DNA of 64,000 nt from Elysia chlorotica. Taxonomy: Eukaryota; Mollusca; Gastropoda; Plakobranchidae. The translations under genes and the position numbers were made by a program. A model generated the notes under the pieces. That model was not told the DNA's origin, made no database searches, and saw only the letters and a program-made list of their open reading frames with translations. The stretch's first letter is position 1. Each line of letters starts with the position of its first letter. Where the stretch lies: positions 66,983 to 130,982 of the forward strand of contig RQTK01000480.1 in the NCBI GenBank assembly GCA_003991915.1. Reading direction: 5' to 3'. Shown piece after piece: positions 36,774 to 50,800 of the stretch.

Positions 36774-37554
36774 AACCTTCGCGGCTAAAAAAAAAAAAAA
36801 AGCTGGGAAAGAGCTTTATTTGTAAGATTTGTTCAGTATTCATAATTATGGGTAAGTACTGCCAGCAACAGTAGCAGAAGCAACAACCACAACAACAACG
36901 GTAACAACAACAGCACCACCAGCAGCTCAGCAGCAGCAACAACAATAATTTTTATTGGCAGGATACCACGATTTTTTCGGGGGCAAAAGGGGGGAAGGGT
37001 ATGAAAAGGGAGAGGGAGGGGGGTGTCGACCAGTAGCACAGGGCCTCGAGTTGCCTAAATCCTGACCTGGAAACACCGTACAAACTTACCCAGTCCACTC
37101 GGTCGGGTCATGGGCCCAATCGTAAAGGGCAATACTAGGCAGGAACACATTTGAAGGCTTATGTCCCAGTTATGTACGCTTAGCTTAGGCCCCATAGCAT
37201 TCTAAAACTTGACTTAAAGACACTAGGCAATGTCGTGGGATAAGCAAGATAGGCACGCTGCGTTGTCATCTGAATCTGTGAGAACATTAAGGTATGGACC
37301 GAATGAAGGTCAAGACCATTGTAAAAATACCCCAACCAATTACATGTAGGCTACATTAAACTTTCTAATGGCAAGAAGCGATTTCTCACAGGGCTTGAGC
37401 CTGTCTTGGATTCCGTGATAGAACTGAGTGATTGTCGGGGGGTGACAATTTGTTATTATTAAGACATAGTGATCAACCAAGTTAATTTGAGTTGGAAATA
37501 GGTTTAATTACAAAATCAACCAAATAATTTATGAAATAGTTTAAATGATGATTT
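36774..37554. other. Spacer between hAT relic and GAT array
   Basis: Contains CAACAG/CAGCAA-rich simple sequence at about 36858-36947 and a purine-rich stretch at 36975-37022. No exon is recognised. Confidence 0.6.
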
Positions 37555-37569
37555 TTGCTTTATTTGCCC

Positions 37570-37775
<206 letters not shown>

Positions 37776-38563
37776 TGATGGTCTAGTAATGGTGATGGTG
37801 GCGGTAATTCTGCTGCTGCTTCTGATGATGGTGATAATTATCGTATAAATATGTACTTTAACCAATTAATATTGTGTTTCACTGATTCTTGTTTGTGTTG
37901 TTCTTGTTGTTGTTTTGTTTTTGTTGTTCATGTTGTTTATGCTTTTCTTTATATGGTTATTTTGGCATTTAGGCGATTTTGGGTCATAATGGGAGTAGTG
38001 CTCTTTTGTGTACAAAAAGAAAATTGTTTACAGTGGTGTTTTTGTGGCGACGTTGCGAAGTGCAAGTAGAAAAATCTAATCAGGGCAGTCTATGGCCCAA
38101 ACCAAGATCTAGATCTAGATGTACATTCTACATGTACATTAATATGAATATAGCATTAAGATTCTATCGCTTCCCTTCAGAATCCCTAAGCGGGTTTGGG
38201 GGCAACTGAGTTGCCATGTTCGATCCAAGAAAAGCATTGTAATCTAGATCTAGATTCTTAAATCTAGTAAACTCTAGGAAATAGGAACTGGTAGACATAC
38301 AAGTGCATAGGAAGCTGATAATTTACCAAGATCTAAATCGTTGAAATATCTATAATCCATATCTTATCTAGCTCTGGGGATTGTTGAATGTAGTATATTT
38401 AAAACTTTTTAAAAAATCCACAACTTAGACTACACATGCATATTTTCGTGGAGGGCTTTTCAAATAAGTAGTCACCAGAGGGTTTCAGTTTGACTTGCGT
38501 TAAGTTCAAATTTAAGTGAGTTCAGATCTCTAGCGTTTAAAGTTTCCAACTATCTGTGATGCA
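37776..38563. promoter_or_regulatory. 5' flank of the SLC37A3-type gene
   Basis: Upstream of the plus-strand start codon. It contains TCTAGATCTAGAT motifs at ~38103 and ~38242. There is no clear TATA box or CpG island. A 5' UTR exon further upstream cannot be excluded. Confidence 0.35.
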
Positions 38564-41500
38564 ATGGCAAACCAAAGGGAACTCGGACATAAGACATCAG
38601 TGTTTTTTCTGACCTTCTTTAGGTAAGATTTAAGAATACAAATCACCAGGCTATGAAAGTAGGCTACTTTAAAACAAGATTACAAAGTAAGAAATTAATA
38701 AATCTAGTCTGTATTTAATTATAACTGCTTGTAAGTCTTTAGGCCTATAACCCATGTTCTGAGTGGAGTACCACACCAGCTGGTCTACAGGCTAGCAGTT
38801 CCAAAAGCGAAAGGCCCAGGGCTGCTTTCTGACATCAGTTTTGTTCTTTTAATTTTATATATAGGGCCTACAAATTTATCAAAAATCAAATTTGCTTTCC
38901 ATTTTCAAGATTTCACATGCACACAAAATATATTTAAAAGATGCTTAGTTTTAAATTAAAGGGCAATCTATGTATATGAGCTACTACCGTCCCAGGCTAA
39001 AACCTTTTAAATACGTTTATCACTTTGAGATAGCATCCATATTGCTATATTGGTTACAAGTGTTAAGAATATTCTCGCAAGAGATTTGAAAAAGAAAAAT
39101 TTGAAGGTTGTGCTGTAGTCTAACTCTAATGTCAAATAATCAATAGTAAAGCTATACAATTTGTTATATCCGTTTGACAAGATGTTTTTTTAGTGATCTA
39201 CTCTAGATGACAAAATATCTCTTAAGAATCAATATTATTTAATTAACTTCCAGTGTTGTTTGTTTTTGTGTGTGTACCTTATGTTTAAAAATTTGAATTT
39301 TTTTCCCCCTCAGCTATGCATTTTTCCATGCAAACCGAAAGGCTTTCAGCAATGTAAAAACATCGACCGGAGAAGTGTGGACACCAAGTCCTAACAATGC
39401 AACTGTGACAGCACCTAAACCAGATCATGTAAGCATCTCACTGTGACATGAAAATTAGAATTGATCATGCCCTTTGTGGGCACACTAGTGGTAATTTGAT
39501 GTCATGAATTCTTCTTTCCTCCTCTATTATCTAGATGCTTTGAGAATTTGTTAGAATTTCTGTTGATATTATCATAGCAGATCGTTTTTGGAGCCTTGAT
39601 CCCACACCGACCCCCAGAAAAGCTCTCTGTTCTGTGCGATAAATCATAAGGCCTGCCTCCAAACCAAAATTTTTGAAATCATTAATACAGCGCCTTATTC
39701 ACCTTCTCCCATCTATTGTAAAATTAACTGTTTCCATGTGCATATATTTTTTAATTGTCAATATTGATGTGGCTTTATTTCAGTATCTTTTTTTAGAATG
39801 AATACAATGCAACACTGTTTGAATATTTTTTCACTAAAATATATATGGCAAACTTAGAATCGAAAAGTTGAAGAATCGATCAAAGTTTCTCACAGATTTT
39901 TTTTACTCGATATAAATGAGCCCTTGGAATTTATTATCTATTTCGCTATTTTTTTCATAAATATATTCCATTGGGACAAACTTTTAATCAGAAAGACCTA
40001 AGTTTCTCAAACAATTTTGCAACTCTATAAATAATACAGCACAACATTGGGGATTATAGCATGATCTATTTCATGTCACTCTCATGTTGCAGCTCTGGAG
40101 CTCACACCATTTGTTTGACAACTCTGATCAAGTTGTTAAGTTCCAGGGAATCCTGGACACATCTTTCATGGTGGCCTATGCAACGGTTTGTACATATATA
40201 TATTCTTTTAACTCAAAGAAAAATAAAAATACTTTTATCTCTCCTCTTAATGGAATTTAATAATTTTCCATAGTTCGTGATGTGTCAGGTTAACTAATTT
40301 TTTTAACACAAATATGAAAGTTAAAGTGAAATATATTATTTATAAAGTTTAGATGTTTCTATGAGCATTATTGGAATTTTTTTTTTTTTTTAAAGGAATT
40401 TTCCTAAATGGACAATTTATAATGTTAGTTGAGGGGTAATTGTTTTAACACAAAATTTTGTGAGATTGTGATTTGTATTTTATATTATTCTTTAGGGACT
40501 TTTTCTCAATGGCTACATTGGAGACAGGTAAGTTGTCTATGATTTAGGTGTTCCAGAGTTTTTTATAACCTAAAATTTTAGAATGATATTTTAATGCATG
40601 CTACCTCTACTAAAAAGAAACTTTAAAAAAAAAAGAAAGAAAAATAACACATTCACAGGTTATTTGATTCTGTCATCCAAATACTTTTTAAACATTGGGG
40701 TATAGAATCTATGTTTCAAATATCAAGATCTTGTATAACCATGGCCAAATGTGCTAGAAATATTCAGCAAGTTTGCTTGCTTTTGTTGTTGTTTTTTTTA
40801 TTCATAATCATAGCAGAACAGCTAGCTTTGTATCTATTTTCCAAATTTCAAGATGTTGTTTAACGACAGCCGACCAAATGTGCTAGAAATATTCAGCAAT
40901 GCTTTGATGTCATCTGCTCCCACAGAGTCAACATGCGACTTCTCCTGTCATTTGGGATGGCAAGCACTTCCATATTGGTAAAAAAAAAATATTTAATTTT
41001 AGCTTCAGTGCTTTTCTCTTTTAGTTTTGTAGCAATTTCCTCTCTCATACCTCTGACATCAGTGGTTCTGCTAACTATCTTATGATTTAAATTCATAAGC
41101 TATACCCATGCTGTCTCTGTATGGCAGCAAATAAAATTGTTAGATTTTAATCTTGGAACCTGTTCATAATATAGCCTTGCTGCTGACAACCCTCTCACTC
41201 GTCCATCTCAGAGGTATGCCATTTTGACATTAGCATCAATGTGTTTGTTAGAGATGTATACATCTCATGCTGAAATATGTTGATTTGTTTTTTTAATGAA
41301 ATAAAGAAAAGTAATTGTATTTTTCTTTGCAACCATCTCAGATAAAATCATTATTTTTTAATTGAGAAAAAAAAAAAAGCAGAGATATATGCAAGTGCTG
41401 ACAATATTTTGGGTCTAGAAGCATTTCTTGTTATAACTGCAAAAAGTTTAAAGATGGTAGTTATCCTATTTTAAAATACAGAATACAGAAATCTTTATCC

Positions 41501-44500
41501 TGCATCTAGGTATGAGAATGTTTATATATCTATATATATAGGCTAGATATATCTCTCCAAATATAGAGTTTTTTATGCTTTATTAACCTTTCTCCATGTC
41601 AGGTGTTTGTGTTTGGCTGTGTGTGTGAGTGGGCGAGCTTCTACAACAAGTATTTCTACTGTGTTATCTGGATCCTTAACGGCCTCATGCAGTCTACAGG
41701 CTGGCCGGTGGTTGTCGCTTGCATGGGGAACTGGTTTGGGAAAAGCAGGTCAGATACGGCACTACAGCACTCGTTATTTTGTAGATATTGTTGTTATTTA
41801 TTTCTGTGGTTTCTGGGCTTACCCTGTTTTGTCTAGAGCCATAAAGAAAAAGGCAGCATTTCATTGTAGCTATGTTATGGTTGAATACATTGGTGTTGGC
41901 AAGGTCAGATCCTGGGGGAAGGAACTGTTGTCTAAGTAGATCATAGGAAATGTGTGTGTGTGTGTTCCACAGCACATCTCCCCCTAAATCAGGGGGGCGC
42001 GGTGGTCCAGGAGTAGAACATTGGCTTCCGACGCAAAAGGTCCCGAGTTTGAATCCTGGCTGTTGTGTTCCCTACTGGTTGGGTCGGTGTCAGTATAATG
42101 TGACCGGCTGAGACAGGTTATCATGGTATCCCTGCCCTGTCTCGTGTGTGGCAGCACATAAAATTGTCAGACGTCGGTATTGGGGCACAACCACAATATA
42201 GCCTATATAGTGCTGCTGTTGGACGTTAAACCAACCCAATCAACCAACCAACCATCCCCGTAAATCATTTTATAAACCTTTCCGAATAAGCCAAGCTGCT
42301 GACCTTGAACGTAGATTAAGAAACCAACAAGCCAATCAAAAAGCAATGACAACTTATTGTGTTTCTCCCACTGTTTCAGCCGTGGTCTCTTGCTGGGAAT
42401 CTGGGGCTCTTGTGCCTCAGTGGGCAACATCATGGGAGCTCTGCTGGTGTCCTCAGTGCTGTCCTATGGTTACCAGGTATACTTCTGTCCATTGTGTTTG
42501 CAGACGAGTAGTTGTAGATCATTTCTTTTAACGTCCAGCGTCAGCACTATATAGGCTATTGTGAACAGTCCCAAGACTGACGTCTAACAATTTTATGTGC
42601 TGCCACACACAAGACAAGGGGATACCATGACTCCTGTCTCAGCCGGTCACATTAAACTGACACTGATGTAACCAGTAGGGAGCGAAATCGCCAGGGCTTG
42701 AACCACAGACCTTTTGCGTCGGAAGCCGATGTTCTACCCTAGGGCTACTGCACCCCCACTTACAGAGGAATTCGTATACTGTGTAGAACTATCATTATAA
42801 TAAAGCAGTCACCAGCTGGAACTAACAGATACAAAAAATGATGTAGGGTATTTTAGCATATAAAACTTTTCGACTTTCACTATGCAAATGACAAGGAACA
42901 GTTTACAAACATCAGAAAGAGGGTAGCAATATTGGACCTGGGTAGAACATGTGTTCGTGTTTGTGATAGAATATGATAAAACAGTCTCCAATTTGAATGT
43001 AATCAGAACAAAACTCAGAATTTACATGTGTTATTTAACACAGAAAACATTTCAGCTTTATTGATGAGACTTCTTCGTTAATAAAATATAAAACGCAAAA
43101 TGAATTTTATTGATGGGTTTGGTTAATTTATTTGTAGAAATCTGATTTCTTCTCTCTGGGCTTGTAGCTAGTTTTCATAAACTTTTTACAGTATTTATAA
43201 GTTTTTTATGGGTTTTTTATGTTTTAGTAGAAGTTTATAATACAAATGTTCTTACAGTCTTCATGTTAATTTTTTAAAAGATTTTTCTTTTGTCTTTTGT
43301 ACTTTATCACCTTTTTTTTCTTGATATAAAAAGAACATATATGTATATGCGCTAAAAACGCCAAGGGCAGAAGTAGAGATAAAAAAATTAAAGAAATGCC
43401 ATTCAAGCTCTAACAACCTTAATTTATGTAAGTTCCTACATAATTTCATGATCAGCAGATTTATATGTCCGATTTTGTCCCCTGTAACTGGTTGGGTCTG
43501 TGTCAGTATAATGTGACGGGCCGAGACAGGAGTCATGGTATCCCTGCCCTGTCACCTGTGTTGCAGCACATAAAATAGTCAGATTGCAGTTTTGACGCCC
43601 GTCCACAATATAGCCTATTATAGTTCTGACGTTGGACGTTAAACCAACCAAACTCTTAAATCATAAGTTCCTCCTGTAATATTATTATTGAAACCATCAG
43701 ATACTGGGCCTGTTGGGCATTTCTTTATTTCCCTGTATAAATTTATTTGTTACAATTGTACATGTATCCCACAATTGGGGGACAAACTGGTGCAAGTGAT
43801 AGAGCATTGGTCTACCTTTCAGGTGCATGATCGATCAAAAATTTATTTGCCCTATTTTGCCCCCTACTGGTTGAGTTGGTGTCAGTATAATGTGACCAGT
43901 CATGACAAGAGTCCAGGATCTCCCCGCACTATCTCTGTATGGCAGCATTTGGACGTCAGCCTTGGGGCCCGTCACCAATTTAGCCTATATAGTGCTGACA
44001 CCAGACGCTAAACAACACACATAAACCCTGCAGTTTTTTCAATGGTTTCCCTTTATATACCCACACTGTTATTTGCTGTTTCTTTTTGTAGGTTTGAAAG
44101 GGCCAGATGATGAAAATGCATATGATTCACAACAAACAAGCAGTGAACAAAGGGGTGAGTGAGCCTTCCAATCCTAAATGCTGTGTAGAAATAGAAATTT
44201 GATGAAATAAAAGTTTACAATATATATTACAACAATTCAATTAAGATTTTTTTTTTTTCTTGATTTATAACGTTGATCAGCAAAATAAAGCTTTTATCTT
44301 ACAATTTATTTTGTGTGTGGCTAGATTCTACATGAAGCCAGACTCTCTGTGTTAAGCAACCTTAAAAGATTTTGATTTGTCTGATTTTAAATTTTACGGG
44401 GATAAATAGTCTGCATTTCATTGGCTTACACTATACTGGTTTTAATTGAAACCTGCTTTTCGTTATCATTTCTTTCTTTTTTTGTTTGTTCTGAAATTCT

Positions 44501-44861
44501 TATAGACAATCCCAGGCCAGGGTTTCTAGTGAAAGAGAGCGCTTTTCAAGTGGTCAACCATATTTTATTTTTATTTAAGCATTCAAAACCTTCATTCTGA
44601 AAAAATGCTCTTTTTATACATGTTTTTATACCAATGAAAGAAAGTCATTAAAATTTGTTTTACAAGTAGTTCAATGTTTTGTAAGTTTGTTATTGAGTTT
44701 TATATGAATCAGAGTCCCGATCAAGGAAATCCACTTGAAATGCTTTTGACAATCAACTCACCATTTAATGACTTTTTACTTTATTTTTTTTAATGAACTA
44801 GAGCCATTGTTGAAAGAGGAAGAGGACACCATGTTACCACAAGGCCACAACAACCTCAGTC

Positions 44862-44892
<31 letters not shown>

Positions 44893-47800
44893 CGTTATGC
44901 AAAGCATCCAGGGAGACGGCCAAATGAAAAACCCGTTGGCAAGCGATGTTTCCTCTGGGTCACAGGAGGTGACCTACAGCTTAAACAACGGCCCTCCTTC
45001 ATCTCTATCCTTTTGGAAAGCCTGCCTCTTGCCAGGCGTTATTCCTGTGAGTTTAATCATTTTCACCTGTGTTAATATACGGGTTGCGTCTAAGCTTAGT
45101 TGTTTATTTTTTTAATCAGGAGCTCTTGTTCCTCAGTCAGTGCTGTTTAAAGATTTTGTGTATAAAGTAAAACCGTAGTCATGTAAGATCATAAGTAGAG
45201 AAATATAAGTGTGTTTGCATTGGACCCTACCAACATGTTTCCTACAGTTAGAGTACATCTCTAACAATGTCTATACCAAATGCTATGTGAGTCACCTTGG
45301 ATCTTTATGAGTATTGCTTAATGAATATTAATCCGGCTGGGATAGGGGTGGAGTATATTTTTCTCTCATTAAACATCTTTTAGCATAATAAAACTTAGCA
45401 GAGTGTGCTTGTTTATTTCCTCACTAGTACACCTTGTGGTAAAACTAAGCTCTATGTGTACGTAAATATTCTTTACTCGTCAGTTTTAGGGTTTGGTTGA
45501 TTTCATTTTAATGTAACTGATTGAGACACAAGTATTCCTGCACTGTCTCTGTATGGCAGCACGTGAACTTCTCAGTCGTTAGTCTTGGGGCCCGCCAACA
45601 ATATAGCCTTTATAGTGCTGAAGTTGGATGCTAAGTAACAGCACTTAAAAATTGACAGATGTCATACATATGTCTCAACTCGAATATATGGCTGTTTACC
45701 GACTGAGCCAGAAGTTTCTCTGCACTGTCACTCTTTAATTGTCTTGAAACCCACAAGTGATTAAACCACATTGCTGACAGTAGAAGTTAAGAAATTAAGA
45801 AACCAATCTTTACCCATACCATTTTACTTGTTTGTTCCCTCAACCAGTATGCGCTGTCGTACGCGTTCCTCAAGCTGGTGAACTACTCCTTCTTCTTCTG
45901 GTTGCCGTACTATCTCCATAACGCGTTCGGCTGGGACGAGAAGGTGGCAGACCAGCTCTCCACAGTTTATGATATATCTGGGATTGTTGGTGTGTATTGT
46001 TTATCTTCATACTCTAATTTTGGTTTTTGTCGTATAACAATGAACAAAAATGAGAAGAAAAGAAATAGAGAAAGAAAATTTCTAAAATACTTTGTTTTTG
46101 TAATATCAATTGAAATTATTTTTTTGTTGTTGTTTACAGACAGACTTTACTCTCTTGCTCTTTCCTTGCTTTGCCCTTCTTCTTTACAACAGCAATACCT
46201 TTTAAGGCATAAGTGGGTTATTTTTTTGTTTTTTTTTGTTTGTTTGTTTCAGAAGTTAAGTATTTGAATGGAAAAAAAGTTTTAAGAAACATTATTTTCT
46301 TCTTATATTTGATATAGCTTTTTTAAAAGTCTTTTTTAAGAACATAGTTTTTACTCTCGCCCTTTCCTTGCTTTGCCCTTCTTCTTTACAACAGCCATGT
46401 CTTTTATGGCACAAGAATTTGTATGTTTGCTCTTTTTTTTTTTTTTTTTTTGGAGAAATGCAAAAAGTTCTACAGATGTTAGGCATTTTTATCAGCTTTT
46501 CAAACTCTCATAGGCCTCAGGACATTCAAAATTATATAATTTTTATCAGCCGTTTTTATAATATTTCATGTACGATTCTTGCCAACTCAAACAACTTATT
46601 TCTTTCCAACCTCTTCTCTTCAAACAACAGGTAGCATAGCCATTGGACTTGCGTCAGTAAGTACTGTTTTGTGATCTAGGATTTAGAAACAGAAAGTAAG
46701 AAAAAGATGATGACAGACAGACACACAGGTGGACAGACAGACAGAGGGGAATATGCTTTTAGTTTTTAACGTACTTTCATAGCTGAAAGTTTCAGTAAAT
46801 TATAAAAATAATAACCAATGCTGGAATTGAAACCCCAGAGTGTAGTGTTAATGTACTATTGAAATATTATTAATAATTTATAGGCTTAAGAGCGCTTATT
46901 GTCTTTACAAGAAGAAATATCTATATCTGTTTTTTTTTTGTAATTTAATCATTTGTTATGTGGTTCAATGCAGTGTTCTTTGTAAACCCTGTGTATTTTT
47001 TTTTCTTTTTTAATCATTTAATATCCCTTCAACCTGAGAGGTTAGTAAAGTTTTATCTTACCTTTTTTCTTAATTACTCTGCAGAAGAAGCTATGGAATA
47101 AAAGTGCATTGTCTTTGTTGTTGAATAGCAATCCCACTTCATAGACTGTTCAATCATACATATGAAGCTGCTGGAGAAATGCATGGAGTTTTCAGAATGT
47201 CAGAGTTTCTTGTTTTTACAGAAATTGTTGTTTTTCTCATTACCTGAATCTGTAAAGATGAGAAGAAAAAAAAATGGATTGATAGAGATATTTTAACATA
47301 ACACCACACAAACTTAAGTTTGAAAATCATTAAGCACAAAGGAAAGTAAAATTTATGACTTTTCTACCCCTTTTTTAGATGTGCACACATTATTATGCTG
47401 ATACTATATCTGATTTTTCCCCCCCATCCTCCACCTCGTCTACCTCGATACTTACAGGATTGGCTCGGCAAGAGGACTGTGGTGATTATGCCAATGCTTT
47501 TACTTTCCATTCCAGCGCTCTGGTTTTATCAATGTGAGTCTCTGAGGTACTTAAGAATAAGTATTGGCTTCATGATTTATGTTTCTCTCTTCTCCTTCCT
47601 CCTCCACCTCTGCAGCCTGTCTCTTCTCCTTCCTCCTCTTCATTCTCTCCCTGCCTCTTCCTGTTGCTACTGCTATGGTAGCGACTACTATCACTACAGC
47701 TAGCTCTGTAATTGTCAATGTCAGTGTATCAGCAATTAATGTTACTGCTGCCTTCCTTGCACTTTTATCTATTACCAAAACAAATAGTTTTTTTGCTCTT

Positions 47801-50800
47801 ATAGTTTGTTTTTTTTGTTTTATCTCCTTCCCTCTTTTTTATAAGTAATAATTATTTCTTGCTTGTATTGTAATTAATCAATATGTAGTTTGCTTTTTGT
47901 TGTTTTTTTTAGCTTATCCTCATTACCATATTCTTCAGAAATTTGTTTGGCACTAACTATATCACTACCAAGGAATGACCTTTTACTAAATTTTGTTTTT
48001 TCTACTATTGTTTTTACTACTGATATTTTCTATTTCTGAATTCTCCTTCCTCCTCTTCATTCTCCCCCAGCCTCTTCTTCTTGCTATTACTATAGTAGCT
48101 ACTACCATCATTACAGCTATCTGTGTAATTGTCAATGTCAGTATCTCAGCAATTAATGTTACTGCTGCCTTCCCTGAACCTTCATCTATTACCACAACAA
48201 ATAGTTTTTTTGCTCTTATAGTTTTTGTTTTTTAATCTCCTTCCCTCTTTAAAAAAAAAAAAATTAATATTTATTCAATTGTCTTGCTTGTATTGTAATT
48301 AATCAATATATTTTTTTTGTTTTTTTTTTAATTTTTATCTGTTGTAGTATTCAACACCTTATTGTTTGTTTCTTTTTTTTCTTATACTATATAGCTTATC
48401 CTCATTGCCATATTCTTCAGAAATTTGTTTGCACTAACTATATCACTACCAAGGCATGACCTTTTAATAAATTATATACATGTATTTCTACCATTGTATC
48501 AATATTTTATATTTCTGACTTTTTGTGTAAAGTGTTGCCTGTCAAACCATTGTTTTTTGACTGATCTGTAAGTGACTAACATGGTAAGTTTTGAGCAGAA
48601 CCTTCTCAAAAAATCAAAGGCATTGAAAGCAAAGATATGTGTGCTTCTGTGTGTTTTCGCCTTGCAGTGCATGTAGTCTGTCAGAATTTGATGCATACTG
48701 TTACAGAGATTAGAACAAAACGTTTTGAAAAAAAAATATATTGAAAATGTTATTAAGGTGTCTTTATTTTTTTATATGAATAAAATTAACATATCGTCAC
48801 AGGGCTATGATTAAGGTGATTAAGGCATAAGTTACTTAGTTCGATCTGTTGGTACTTTTAGGAAGGAAAAGGTTTGAGGTGAAATGTCTACTTGTGACTC
48901 CCCATTTTACATTTTCAATCATCTTGTCATTGCAAACCTTTTTTTTTTCAATTTGTGCAGATGTTTTGAAAATGACTTGGCGCATGAAATAAGAATGTCG
49001 AGAAAAGTTGAAGAACTTGGGAGATTGAATGTTATTTAGGTTGAGGTTTCTTTTTTTTTTTTCCAGTATTATGTTTCATTGATGTTTTTTAATGTATGTG
49101 ATATCTTGTAATATTATTTGTCTTTTTTTTCAAGTGCATATTTTGCCTGAAACAATTTTTTTTTATCGTTATTTGTGATATCAAGTGGAGGGCAAACAAC
49201 TTTTTACAAGAAGTGCCGATGTCAAAACAAAATCTAAAATGGCTTGGAGAATGTTTTTTTAGTTCTGATTTAAATTGTTTGACTTTCAATTTTGCTGATC
49301 AGAACTGTGTTTGCAAGCATTAAGACAAACATTTAAGCATGTTCGTAAAGTTTGTCTTCAAAAAGCGTAAAAGCTAGAAGCTAGGATTTGCTTTTTTTTT
49401 TTTAAAGCTGGAGAAATTCAGAACATTATTATAACACAAAGTTCTGATTTCTAGGGTAAAGGAACAATTACAAACCCCCCAGAGATATTCGGAACTAGTC
49501 TTACCTTTTATTACTCTCTCAGCTCCACGTCCCTGAAACACCAGTAGTCTAGCTGTTGGCTATGGCCGTTAAATCTAATAGTACATCACAAGAGGTCTCC
49601 TCACCTCTGTTGTGAGGTCTCTGTGTTAGAGTAAGTGTTACCTACAGGGCTGTAAGTACAACCTTGTGGTAGAATAAGAAGGCTTACGGCGAGCTGTAAG
49701 TTACTGCAACATAGTACTTACAATCCTCAGTGTATATTCTTTTACTTATATACTTTTTAAATGGGTAATATGAGTAATGCATACAATCTCAAAGGAGAAA
49801 TCTGAATTTTTAAGAAAAATTCCCAGTTAAGTATAATTATTTAAAATTTAAAGAATCTCTTGTAAGTACTATCTCACCCCTTCCCTGCTCATAGTGTTAA
49901 GAAATCTCCACAAACGAAATGAAACTGTCTCATCACAAATGCGAAGGAATGAAGAGCATGATGAAGATTTTCAATTGTTCCGTCTTGCCTGTTTTGTGCA
50001 TTGCCTAAGTTTGAAGGGATTGCCACAGATTTAAGAAGCTTGAGCATGTATTTGAATAAAATTAAAAAAAAAAAAAGATTTTTTGAATTACTATAAAAAA
50101 AGAAGAAAACAAAATGTGTTAAGACAATTACCTATACAGCCTGTCTGGCTGATTTTCAGAATCCTCTCATGTTGCTGGAATTTTCAATTATTGGATGGAA
50201 CATCTGAAGTTAATTTTATACCCTTGCCGACAAGCAGCAAAGTAGTACAAGAATTCTCTGAAATTGGACTCTCAAAAAAATCAAGAGATTTTTTATTTGC
50301 GGTGTACTGAGCGAATACTAAATGGACCAATTTAAGCAATGAGCATTTGTAATCCAGCTCTTTTAAAAACAATCTTTGAAATTATATCATTATGTAAGCC
50401 TTATTATGAATATAAAATTTGAAATGTTTTTTTCGTTGTTTGTGTTTTTTTTTTATCAAGGGAAGACTGTGAGGTTGAATGAACAAGGTTAATATTTGCC
50501 CTAATGATCCTCTTCAGATAGGAAATAGTATTTTTATTATCACAGATAGATCTACCCTTGAAGTTTAGTTGTGTAAGATTGGTACACACAAACATGTGTT
50601 CACTTTATGTATGAATGTTTGATCATAAGAATGGCATAGAAGCTTATGGCCAATGTCTGATAATAGTGAAACTACATTTAATTAAATTCTGGTCTCAACA
50701 TGAGCTTAAAGATTTCGAATACTTAGAGAAATGGAGCACTCTTTAGTCAGTTCTATCTAATCTTATTTTTGCTTTAGTCAGTATTCTTTCAAACATTCTT

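Noticed and set aside
41992-42060. A genuine tRNA gene at the start of the SINEs
   Set aside because: A and B boxes are present, but the head is joined to the SINE core and flanked by a target duplication. No complete cloverleaf with acceptor stem pairing is evident.
42470-42554. Read-through of exon 7 (QVYFCPLCLQ and FLLTSSV) as the missing helix 6
   Set aside because: It runs into a SINE, ends at a stop, and would leave no donor in the required phase; the resemblance of FLLTSSV is chance.
47395-48235. Hydrophobic frames after SLC37A3 exon 13 as an extra membrane segment
   Set aside because: They run past a good donor (GTGAGT at 47534) into a duplicated C/T-rich intron, and the next exon in correct phase is at 51052.
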